This document shows positions 23,688 through 37,147 of a DNA stretch of 64,000 nt, in pieces. Position numbers and translations under genes: made by a program. Below the pieces are notes generated by a model that did no database searches, was not told where the DNA came from, and saw nothing but the letters and a program-made list of their open reading frames with translations. Numbering within the stretch: position 1 is the first letter of the stretch; every line of letters starts with the position of its first letter. Source of the stretch: Quillaja saponaria (Eukaryota; Streptophyta; Magnoliopsida; Fabales; Quillajaceae); assembly GCA_029379385.1 (NCBI GenBank), contig CM055611.1, positions 2,666,001 to 2,730,000 on the forward strand. The letters run 5' to 3'.

Positions 23688-25552
23688 CTAGTTTGGAGTT
23701 AGGGTGAATCCATTGACAGTGAAACCTCCATCCACACAAATGAGTTGTCCAGTGATATATGAAGAAGCAGGTAGACAAAGGAATGCTACCAATGATGAAA
23801 CCTCTTTAGGCTCTGCCATACGACGTATAGGAGTTTGAGAGATGATGCCTTCCAAGAGTTTCTCGGCACCAGGATATTGCTGTGAAAAGAGAAGTTAGTT
23901 AAAAAAGTTTAGTTTTTTATTCATGTAATAACATAGATTCATATACAGGAGAAAGAGTGAAATGTTAGCTTTAGAAAGACTATTTCCCCTTAGCAGTATA
24001 GGATTTTACTTCTGCAGTGAAAATTGACTCAGTTAAGAGACAGCACAAGAAAGTGAGGATGGAAAATAGGTCTTTATATATCACATAATGAACAAATTAA
24101 TAACGGGATAGATTTATAATACCATCGAAGAGTCCATAAGTGAAGTTTTGGTGGGTCCTGGCGCAACGACATTTGCACGAATGTTGTCCTTTGCCCACTC
24201 ACATGCCAAGTTTTTGGTGACTTGATTCAGTGCTCCTGAATAGAATTAGAAGATTGATGACTTTCTTGCAGCTAGAAAGTTCAAATTTCCTTACCTGCAC
24301 TACCCGGTAAGGATGCAGAAAAGAGAAGACACATACCTTTAGATGCGGCATAGATGGGAACATAAGATAAGGCCTTAACACCTGCAATGGAGGAGATAAA
24401 CACTATGCTCCCATACCCTGATGTTTTTAGGAGGGGGTGTGCAAGTTGACTCAAATGGTAACCAGACTCAAAATTGGTACCCATCACAGTAAAGATATCT
24501 TCAGCAGTATAATCTGTGGTTTCCTTATATATATTCATCCCAGCATTGTTCACCTAAGGTACAATATTGTATATATAAAGAGAAGTAATATATGATTTAG
24601 TCATGTTTTTAAGTTAGGCACAAAATATCAACATATTAAATGTATTTTTCTCCCATATGCAGTTAACTAAGAATAAATGTCAAAAAAGTACTAGAAAATC
24701 TGTAGTGGGCATGATCTTACTAGTATGTTTAGCTTCCCATGAAAGATGGAGGAAACATTCTCCATCAGCTGCTGGCGCTGGTTTCGAATTAGTAGGTCGC
24801 AAGTTGATCCTGTAACTCTAAATCCTTTGTTTTCCCATTCTTGTAGGCATTTATTTAGCTCTGCTTCGTTACGAGAACATGTGTGGACAACTGCCCCAAA
24901 TCCTGCTAATTCTTCTACTATGGCATGCCTAATTCAAGATGAAACCAAGAGATCAACTTAATAGAAGTTAGTGAATCACAGCATGCAGATGATTACTTGA
25001 ATTTTGCAGAAAATTATCTATGTAAATATGTATCTCATAAGAAAACCCGTTGTTTTCCTGGAAGTATATATTGTTTCCCCTTCCCCTAATTTCTAGCACA
25101 TAAAAGAAACTTTGAATATTCTGAATTGAAATTGTCAAAGTTTAAACACTGATGTATAGATGACAAGCTATAAAGATCTAAGGCTAGAAAAAGTTCAGAA
25201 AGATTAGGATCATTTAGAACTTGAACCTGGTCATATAAGAAGGTAAAGAATGCCTAAAAGTAGCATGAAAAAGCAGCCTGTAAAGTATAACAACCTCAAG
25301 GACTACAGAAAAAAGTTTGCCCAATGACTGTATTCAGATGAACTATGTTGCATCTTTTGAGTAAGTGGTCTGCAATTTTTTTATAACTACGAGATGTGGT
25401 TCAGTACAGTTGAGCTATAGTTGTATTTTTCTATAAATGAAATAATAGCACAAACAATGAACTCACCCTATGCCTCGGGTTCCTCCTGTCACCAGAGCAG
25501 TCATGCCACTGAGAGACCATCTTTTGTCTTTCAAGTTCGAATTCTCTGCCAT
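23688..25552 (-). CDS. Tropinone-reductase-like short-chain dehydrogenase, unit 1 (5 exons, 271 aa, intact)
   Basis: Minus-strand exons: 25552-25467, 24928-24721, 24553-24337, 24235-24123, 23879-23688. All have GT..AG borders and consistent phases, giving 272 codons including the stop. The cofactor loop TGGTRGIG is at residues 22-29 and NNAG at 100-103. The catalytic Ser is in ISSIAGV (about 152-153), and the YAASK active site has Tyr166 and Lys170. The C-terminal part includes RRMAEPKEV and [11 protein letters not shown]. Length and motifs match classical SDRs of the plant tropinone-reductase-like group, which reduce carbonyls with NADP(H). The substrate cannot be inferred, because most homologs are not true tropinone reductases. 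It is the only complete member of the local array. No signal or membrane segment is seen, so it is probably cytosolic. Confidence 0.9.
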
Positions 25553-26740
25553 CTTTCTTTCTGTGATTGGTGGCTATTGTTTCTAATGTGTTAAGGTAAT
25601 ATATATATATATAATTTTTATAGTATTAATTGTAATTGTAGGAATTGAATGATTTAAGTTAAGTTACAATAAATTTTGATTTTTCATAACTTTTATTTTT
25701 AAATTATTTTGTTAAACAAATCCTAAATTTTATATTCATACTTTTTATGTAACTTTTACTCTTATTTTTTATTTTAAATTTTAAATTTAAACTATTCATT
25801 AAGTAGACTAATTTTTTTTTTAAAACAAATTATTTAATTTAGAAAATTAAATTTACTATTTACTAATTAGTAGAAAAATAAAATTTTTATATAACTAATA
25901 ATGAAAAATAAAATAAAATTCTAAAAATTAATAAAAAATTATTGTTATATCGTTTCATATTTTCTAGAAAATATTTTTTTTAAATATATTTTCAAATTCA
26001 ACTTGAATTATTATTAATTTTGTTCATTATGAGAAAAAAAAAATCGAGATTCATTTTAAAGAAAATTAACAAAAAAGACATACATATTAATCTAAATTTA
26101 ATTAAGAAGATTATTTTTATTTTTGAAAAACGTATAAATATTTATTCTTCTAATTATTATTAAATTATGTATTTTAAATTTTTAAAATTAAATAATACTT
26201 TTAAAAAAAATTAGACAACTTAATTAATATTACTAATTTAATACTAAAAATAAAAAATAGGTAAAAATGGCTAAAGTATCAATAAAAAATATAAAACAAA
26301 CTTAGAAAAAAAAAATTAAAAATAAGAGTAGTGGAAAGTGAAAATTTATTTTATGACTTATTTATAATTAAAAAAATATAAAATAAATTTTATCCTTCCT
26401 TTTTACATGATTTAATGCAATATAATTAATTAATTTTTACTTTTTCCAAATATTACACAATAGCCAGTTCATGATAAATGAGGTGACTTAAACATGATCC
26501 TCTAAAAGTCCTTAGTTGCAATAAGAACCACCCAATTGGATAGTTGGGTAGTGGCTCATGTTTTTTTAGCTCTTCCTGTCATGGCATGTCATTCACACAT
26601 TCACTGTCTTCGCAAATCTCATCTGCCTCAGGAAATTAAGTCAATCATGCATTTATTGTATAAGATGGTAAATAATTAATTTTACATAAAATATTTCCTC
26701 ACATTTTATTACATTACAAACTTACTGTTCCAGGCAGTAT
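25553..26740. other. AT-rich upstream region of reductase unit 1
   Basis: Very AT-rich sequence with a short TA run near 25600. It is closely repeated upstream of unit 3 (34342-35520), so it belongs to the duplicated unit and probably contains the promoter of unit 1. Near 26598-26640 lies the sequence at which units 2 and 4 were recombined. No coding region was recognised. Confidence 0.6.
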
Positions 26741-26801
26741 GCAGGGCCCGTTTGGTAGACCTTCTGCGTCGCGGCTAAGGGCCGGGCCATCAGGTACGCG
26801 C
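26741..26801. repeat. GC-rich 61-bp segment marking array units
   Basis: GCAGGGCCCGTTTGGTAGAC is followed by a GC-rich stretch ending GGTACGCGC. Near-identical copies lie at 32249-32309, 35521-35581 and 40924-40984, each just downstream of the last exon of units 2-5. The segment is absent beside unit 1. It is far more GC-rich than its surroundings and contains a GGGCCCGTTTGG word that also occurs at ends of some plant transposons. Its nature is unknown. Confidence 0.7.
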
Positions 26802-26964
26802 AATGGGTTTATTACATTCGCAGCCGAAATTACAACAGTAACAAGCTGTCAATATAAAGCAACTGTTTTGTTCCCAATTATTGACATGATCTAAATCTGT
26901 TTTGGGTATATAGAAAGACATATAGATAGAGTTTGCCTGAAGCATGCATTTGAACAAATTTCTT

Positions 26965-28208
<1,244 letters not shown>

Positions 28209-28377
28209 CTAATTCAAGATGAAACCAAGAGATCAACTTAATAGAAGTTAGTGAATCACAGCATGCAGATGATTACTTGAATTTTGTAGAAAATTATCTA
28301 TTTAAATATGTATCTCATAACAAAACCAATTGTTTTCCTGGAAGTATATATTATTTCCCCTTTCCATAATTTATAGC

Positions 28378-31300
28378 CTATGAAGCACGGGTACTCCAAA
28401 ATGCCCAAAGAGCCGGTCCCTGGGACGTACCAGGTGCTGGCTTGGGTATGGCTGGAATTTGTCGGTGCGGCTAAGAGACAGTTAAATGGCTAAATTATTA
28501 GCCGGTGAAAAAAAAAAAAAAAGATACAACGACAGCGTTTTGACTTTTGATGCAAATCCCTAATCTGAACCTCTTGTTCAACGACAGTCGACAGCCTTGA
28601 TTCCTTCAGTTTCAGTGTTTTGCATCTTGGGTACGGCTCGTTGCTTGGAGAATGGAGATCTTTTGATGTTGAAGATCGGCCCTTCAGGCCGTTAAAGGTT
28701 GAAGATAGGCCGATTGGGCCGTTGAAGGTTGAAGTTCAGGTCGTTGAAGATCCTAAGTTTTTTCTTAGGCCATTGAAAGGTTGAAGTTTAGGCCGTTGAA
28801 GGTTGTCTGTTGGAGTCTTGGAGCTGTAATTTATTATATTTCCCATGACAATTGAAGGCCGATGTTGATACTGAACTTTACAGTTGAAGACCTTTTGGAA
28901 TATCGGATAAGGTACTTTACATGTGTTCATCATTTTCTCTGTCTTTGTAATTTTATCTTATCATGATTCTGAAATCTGAATCTTGATACTGAACTTCAGA
29001 GCATTTCCTTATATGAATTTAGTATGTAATGCTATTCAGGTTGTAACATATTTTGTATCTTCAAATGACAATATGTGAATATCTCTTATAGGCATATGCT
29101 TTGTGCTATTAGTATGTTATTGCTGTATTGCATCTTCAATTGACAATTAGTAATTGCTATGCTACTGTCTAGTGCCTCTAGTTTAAATATTGAATTTTGT
29201 ATACATGAAATTGGCAGTGATTAGTGATTGTTTTGATTGTAGGATACTAGATTAGGACTATGTCTTCTAATCCAGTTGCAAGTAGTAGTCAGGGTAGTGT
29301 TACTAGTCAATTTACTTCCAATGAACCGCAAGATGTTCATAATCCTCTTTGGGCATATGTAACAACTGTGCAAGAAAGAGCAAAGGGGGTTACAAACAAA
29401 AGCTGGGAATGTAATTATTGTCTTTGTGTGTTCAAATCTTCATATTCTAGAGTGAAGGCACATTTTTTAAAATTACCTAATTGTGGGATTAAGGCATGTC
29501 CCAAAGTGACAAATGAAAATTTAGCTAAAATGAAGAAATTGGTTGAATAGGCTGAACAAAAATTGAAGCCAAAGAATGTTCCCTTGCCTCTTAACTCTTC
29601 ATCTATCCAACATAGCCCCTCTTATTCAGCTGGTGGAATGTTTGATTCTAGAAAAAGAAAGGTTGTTGGTGCTGGAACTAGTATGTTGGAAAAATCATTG
29701 AATCTTGCAACTAGAGAACAATTAAAAAGTGAGATTGCTAGAATGTTTTACTCTGCTAGGTTGCCCTTTCACTTTGCTAGGAATCCTTATTATGTTAGTG
29801 CATTTTCTTTTGCTGCAAATAATGTTATTTCTGGTTTTGTCCCCCTGGTTACAATGCTTTGAGAACCTCTTTGTTGCAAAGAGAAAAAGCACACATTGAA
29901 TCTATGCTTGAACTAATAAAAAAGACATGGAAAGAAAATGGTGGGAGCATAGTGTCAGATGGATGGACTGATGCACAACATATGTCTTTAATTAATTTTA
30001 TGGCTACATCTAAAGGAGGTCTAATATTCTTGAAGGCTATTGATGGGTCTAAAGAATACAAAGACAAGTTTTACATGATTAGTTTGATTAGATCTGCAAT
30101 TGTTGAGGTTGGAGACAAGAATGTGGTCCAGGTCATTACTGATAATGCTCCTATTTGTAAGGCTGCGGGGGTGCTTATTGAAGTTGACTATCCTCAAATT
30201 TTTTGGACACCATGTGTTGTCCACACTTTAAATCTTGCTCTGAAGAATATTTGTACAGTAAAGAATACTGAAATGAATGAAATTGCTTATGTTGGGTGCC
30301 ATTGGATCACTGAAACTTCTCAAAAAGCTGATTTTGTTAGAAATTTTATCATGAATGATTCAATGAGATTGGCTATTTTTAATGAGTTTGTGCCTTTAAA
30401 GATGCTTGCAGTTGCTGATACACGATTTGCTTCAGTGATTATTACATTAAAAAGATTCAAACTCATAAAACGTGGTCTCCAAACCATGGTTATTAGTGAT
30501 CAGTGGACTGCTTACAAGGAGGAGGATGTGGAAAAGGCAGCAACTGTGAAGGAAATCATCTTAAATGATGTTTGGTGGGATAAAGTTGATTACATCATTG
30601 CCTTTACTGCTTCTATCTATGATATGCTTCGTGTTACTGATACTAATAAGCCCACTCTTCACTTGGTCTACGATATGTGGGATACAATGATAGAAAAAGT
30701 GAGGGCAACCATAATAAGACATGAAGAAAAGGAAGTAAATGATCAGTCAACCTTTTATGATGTGGTGTACTATATTCTCATTGATCGGTGGACTAAAAAT
30801 TGCACACCTCTACATTGTATGGCTCATTCTTTGAACCCAAGGTAAATATACTAATTTAAATCTTTTTTTTTTCTTGATTGTATAGACTAGTTTGTGTTTT
30901 TTTTTTTCCTAACAAGTGAATAAACTAACATATATTTTTACATAACATGTAGATATTATAGTGATAAATGGCTAGCTGAGGCATCAAATCGGGTTACTCC
31001 ACATATGGGCACATAAATTGCTGTTGAGAGAAATAAGTATTTGAGGAAATATTTTCCTAATCCAGATGATAGAAAAATGGCTACCATGGAATATGCAAGG
31101 TTTTCAGGAAGACAAGGTATATTTGGTGACTTTGATTCCTTGCAAGATAGATGGCAGTTTAGAGCCAAAAGCATGGTGGCTAGTGTATGGAGATTCTACA
31201 CCTTTACTTCAAAAAGTAGCTTTGAAGCTTCTTTCACAACCATGTTCGTCATCTTGCTGCGAGAGAAATTGGAGTACTTATTCATTTATCCACTCAATGA

Positions 31301-31921
31301 AAAGAAATAAGATGACTCCCAAAAGAGCTGAAGACTTGGTGTATATTCGTAAAAATCTTCGTCTCTTGTCAAGGAAGAATGAAAGTTATACAATTGGACA
31401 AAGCAAGATGTGGGATATTGATGGAGATGAATAGGATCCATTGGAGGGTGTAGGAGTTCTAGAGATTGCCAATTTGTCTCTTGATGAACCAAATTTAGAA
31501 TTAGTTCTTTTCACTGATGATGGTGATATCAATGATGATTCTGTTTAATTTCTTGATCTTGGCTTGTAATTGTACTCCCTTATTGGTTTAGGTGTGCTTG
31601 TCTTGTAATTTTGTTTTATTCCTATTTTCTGGACAAATTGCAGCTCGGCTTGCATGGTGGATGAACTTTTTTTTTTCTTTAATGCTTTGTACTGCTTTTA
31701 TTGTTTTAGTCTATAATGTAATTGTTTCGATCATATGTAATTACAATGGTTGGAAGCTTAACTATTTGTTTTACAGCTATTCTTTGTGTGCTCTTTATAT
31801 ATATATTTTATATTCTTAATTATTTAATTTAGCGTATCCTAGCCGTACTAGTATCGTGATTTTTAAAAAAATAACGAATCGTCATACCGGTATCGTACCG
31901 TACCGTATCGGTACCTCATAG
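28378..31921 (+). mobile_element. hAT transposon 1 in intron 1 of reductase unit 2 (degenerate autonomous type)
   Basis: The termini CTATGAAGCACGGGTAC and GGTACCTCATAG (reverse complement CTATGAGGTACC) form a short inverted repeat. The flanking 8-bp repeat is TTTATAGC at 28370-28377 and TTTCTAGC at 31922-31929, one mismatch. Units 1 and 3 show the uninterrupted site with a single TTTCTAGC, which is direct empty-site evidence. The right subterminal region is full of GTACCG and CGGTA words. Inside is a BED-finger hAT transposase pseudogene. The 5' part holds a minisatellite of GGCCGTTGAAGGTTGAAG-like units (28680-28805). Confidence 0.93.
29260..31548 (+). pseudogene. hAT transposase pseudogene (BED zinc finger, hATC domain), element 1
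   Basis: An ATG at 29260 opens a BED-type finger (WECNYCLCVFKSS, then RVKAHFLKLPNCGIKACPKV). The frame is stopped by TAG at 29548-29550. A frameshift near 29850 leads to the central catalytic-like region at 29859-30841, with SDGWTDAQH, VITDNAPICKAAG and FWTPCVVHTLNLAL. An intron from 30842 (GTAAAT) to about 30951 (TGTAG) is followed by the C-terminal dimerisation region, which contains SQPCSSSCCERNWSTYSFIH (about 31230-31300). More lesions (a TAA near 31015, an extra base near 31155, a TAG at 31432) kill this part. The natural end is probably TAA 31546-31548. It would cut and paste the element if intact. Confidence 0.88.
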
Positions 31922-32472
31922 TTTCTAGCACATAAAAGAAACTCCGAATATTCTGAATTGAAATTGTCAAAGTTTAAAGACTGGTGTATAGAAGATAAGC
32001 TGCAAAGATCTAAGGCTTGAAAAAGTTCAGAAAGATTAGGATCATTTAGAACTTGAACCTGGTCATATAAGAAGGTAAAGAATGCCTAAAAGTAGCATGA
32101 AAAACCACATTCACTGTCTTCGCAAATCTCACCTATCTCAGGAAATTAAGTCAATCATGCATTGTTGTATAAGATGGTAAATAATTAATTTTACATAAAA
32201 TATTTCCTCGCATTTTATACATTACAAACTTACTGTTCCAGGCATTATGCAGGGCCCGTTTGGTAGACCTTCTGCGTCGCGGCTAAGGGCCGGGTCATCA
32301 GGTACGCGCAATGGGTTTATTACATTCGCAGCCGAAATTACAACAGTAACAAGCTGTCAATATAAAACAACTGTTTTGTTCCCAATTATTGACATGATCT
32401 AAATCTGTTTTGGGTATAGAGTAAGACATGTAGATAGAGTTTGCCTGAAGCATGCATTTGAACAAATTTCTT

Positions 32473-34341
32473 CTAGTTTGGAGTTTGGGTGAATCCATTG
32501 ACAGTGAAACCTCCATCCACACAAATGAGTTGTCCAGTGATATATGAAGAAGCAGGTAGACAAAGGAATGCTACCAATGATGAAACCTCTTTAGGCTCTG
32601 CCATACGACGTATAGGAGTTTGAGAGATGATGCCTTCCACTATTTTCTTGACACCAGGATATTGCTGTGAAAAGAGAAGTTAGTTAAAAAAGTTCAGTTT
32701 TTTATTCATGTAATAACATAGATTCATATACAGGAGAAAGAGTGAAATGTTAGCTTTAGAAAGACTATTTCCCCTTAGCAGTATAGGATTTTACTTCTGC
32801 AGTGAAAATTGACTCAGTTAAGAGAAAGCACAAGAAAGTGAGCATGGAAAATAGGTCTTTATATATCAGATAATGAACAAATTAATAACAGGGGATAGAT
32901 TTATAATACCATCGCAGAGTCTATAAGTGGAGTTTTGGTGGCTCCTGGCGCAACGACATTTGCACGAATGTTGTCCTTTGCCCACTCACATGCCAAGTTT
33001 TTGGTGACTTGATTCAGTGCTCCTGAATAGAATTAGAAGATTGATGACTTTCTTTCAGCTAGAAAGTTCAAATTTCCTTAGCTACACTACCCGGTAAGGA
33101 TGCAGAAAAGAGAAGACACATACCTTTAGATGCGGCATTGATAGGGAAAATAAGATAAGGCCTTAACACCAGCAATGGAGGAGATAAACACTACGCTCCC
33201 ATACCCTGATGTTTTTAGGAGGGGGTGTGCAAGTTGACACAAATGGTAACCAGACTCAAAATTGGTACCCATCACAGTAAAGATATCTTCAGCAGTATAA
33301 TCTGTGGTTTCCTTATATATATTCATCCCAGCATTGTTCACCTGAGGTACAATATTGTATATATAAAGAGAAGCAATATATGATTTAGTCATGTTTTTAA
33401 GTTAGGCACAAAACGTCAACATATTAAATGTATTTTTCTCCCATATGCAGTCAACTAAGAATCAAATGTCAAAAAAGTACTAGAAAATCTGTAGTGGGCA
33501 TGATGTTACTAGTATGTTTAGCTTCCCATGAAAGATGGAGGCAACATTCTCCATCAGCTGCTGGCGCTGGTTTCGACTTAGTAGGTCGCAAGTTGATCCG
33601 GTAACTCTAAATCCTTTGTTTTCCCATTCTTGTAGGCATTTATTTAGCTCTGCTTCGTTACGAGAACATGTGTGGACAACTGCCCCAAATCCTGCTAATT
33701 CTTCTACTATGGCATGCCTAATTCAAGATGAAACCAAGAGATCAACTTAATAGAAGTTAGTGAATCACAGCATGCAGATGATTACTTGAATTTTGCAGAA
33801 AATTATCTATGTAAATATGTATCTCATAAGAAAACCCGTTGTTTTCCTGGTAGTATATATTGTTTCGCCTTCCCCTAATTTCTAGCACATAAAAGAAACT
33901 CCGAATATTCTGAATTGAAATTGTCAAAGTTTAAAGACTGATGTACAGAAGATAAGCTGCAAAGATCTAAGGCTAGAAAAAGTTCAGAACGATTAGGATC
34001 ATTTAGAACTTGAACCTGGTCATATAAGAAGGTAAAGAATGCCTAAAAGTAGCATGAAAAGCCACCTGTAAAGTATAGCAACCTCAAGGGCTACAGAAAG
34101 AAGTTTGCCCAATGACTGTATTCAGATGAACTATGTTGCTATCTTTTGAGTAAGTGATCTGCAAATTTTTTATAACTACGAGATGTGGTTCAATACAGTT
34201 GAGCTATAGTTGTATTTTTCTATAAACAAAATAATAGCACAAACAATGAACTCACCCTATGCCTCGGGTTCCTCCTGTCACCAGAGCAGTCATGCCACTG
34301 AGAGACCATCTTTTGTCTTTCAAGTTGGAATTCTCTGCCAT
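32473..34341 (-). pseudogene. Tropinone-reductase-like unit 3, frameshifted
   Basis: All five exons are present: 34341-34256, 33717-33510, 33341-33124, 33022-32910, 32664-32473. Exon 3 is 218 bases instead of 217. One inserted base near 33140-33150 shifts the frame after the catalytic Ser region, so the YxxxK site reads FPYQCRI and is lost. The donor after exon 2 is GTAAC instead of GTAAG, a weaker site. Exons 1, 2, 4 and 5 keep their lengths. I infer a recent pseudogene, because the remaining sequence is almost identical to unit 1. Confidence 0.85.
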
Positions 34342-35520
34342 CTTTCTTTCTGTGACTAGTGGTCGTTGTTTCTAATGTGTTAAGGTAATATATATATAAT
34401 TTTTATAGTATTAATTGTAATTGTAGGAATTGAATGATTTAAGTTAAGATTCTAAATAAGTTTTATAATAAATTTTGATTTTTCATAATTTTTTTTTTAA
34501 ATTCTTTTTGTTAAATAAGTCCTAAATTTTATATTAATACTTTTTATGCCACTTTTACTCTTATTTTTATTTTTAGTTTTAAATTTAAACTATTCCTTAA
34601 GTAGACTAATTTTTTTTAAAACACATTATTTAATTTAGAAAATAAAATTTATTCTTTAATAATTAGTAAAAAAAAAAAAAATTTAGATAACTAATAATGA
34701 AAATAAAATAAAATTCTAAAAATTAATAAAAAGTTATCGTTATATCCTTACATATTTTTCCTAAAAATATTTTTTTCAAATTTAACTTTAATTATTATTA
34801 ATTTTTTTCATGATGATAAAAAAAATCTAGATTCATTTTTAAGAAAATTAACAAAAAAGACATACATAATAATCTAAATTTAATTAAGAAGATTATTATT
34901 TTTTTTTGAAAAACATATAAAGATTATTTTCTAATTATTATTAAATTATGTATTTTAATTTTTTTAAATTAAATAATACTTTTAAAAAAAATTAGACAAC
35001 TTAATTAATATTACTAATTTAATACTAAAAATAAAAAATAGCTAAAAATAGCTAAAGTATCAATAAAAAATATTAAACAAACTTAGAAAAAAAAAATTAA
35101 AAATAAGAGTAGTGAAAAGTGAAAATTTATTATATGACTTATTTATAAACTAAAAAAAAATAAATTAAAATTTATCCTTCCTTTTTACATGATTTAATGC
35201 AATACAATTAATTAATTTTTACTTTTTCTAAATATTACACAATAACCAGTTCATGATAAATGAGGTGACTAAACATGATCCTCTAAAAGTCCTTAGCTGC
35301 AATAAGGACCACCCAATTGGATAGTTGGGTAGTGGCTCATGTTTTTTAAGCTCTTCCTGTCATGGCATGTCATTCACACATTCACTGTCTTCGCAAATCT
35401 CACTTACCTCAGGAAATTAAGTCAATTATGCATTTATTGTATAAGATGGTAAATAATTAACTTTACATAAAATATTTCCTCACATTTTATACATGACAAA
35501 CTTACTGTTCCAGGCATTAT
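34342..35520. other. AT-rich upstream region of reductase unit 3
   Basis: Homologous over its whole length to the upstream region of unit 1 (25553-26740), with small indels. No gene was recognised. Confidence 0.6.
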
Positions 35521-35743
35521 GCAGGGCCCGTTTGGTAGACCTTCTGCGTCGCGGCTAAGGGCCGGGCCATCAGGTACGTGCAATGGGTTTATTACATTCG
35601 CAGCCGAAATTACAAGAGTAACAAGCTGTCAATATAAGCAACTGTTTTGTTCCCAATTATTGACATGATCTAAATCTGTTTTGGGTATATAGTAAGACAT
35701 AGAGATAGAGTTTGCCTGAAGCATGCATTTGAACAAATTTCTT

Positions 35744-36981
<1,238 letters not shown>

Positions 36982-37147
36982 CTAATTCAAGATGAAACCA
37001 AGAGATCAACTTAATAGAAGTTAGTGAATCACAGCAAGCAGATGATTACTTGAATTTTGTATAAAATTATTTATGTAAATATGTATCTCATAAGAAAACC
37101 CAATGTTTTCCTGGAAGATATTGTTTCCTCTTTCCATAATTTCTAGC

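Noticed and set aside
24746..24961. 71-codon plus-strand ORF repeated at 28026, 33535 and 36799
   Set aside because: It is the antisense of reductase exon 2; conservation is explained by the minus-strand coding sequence.
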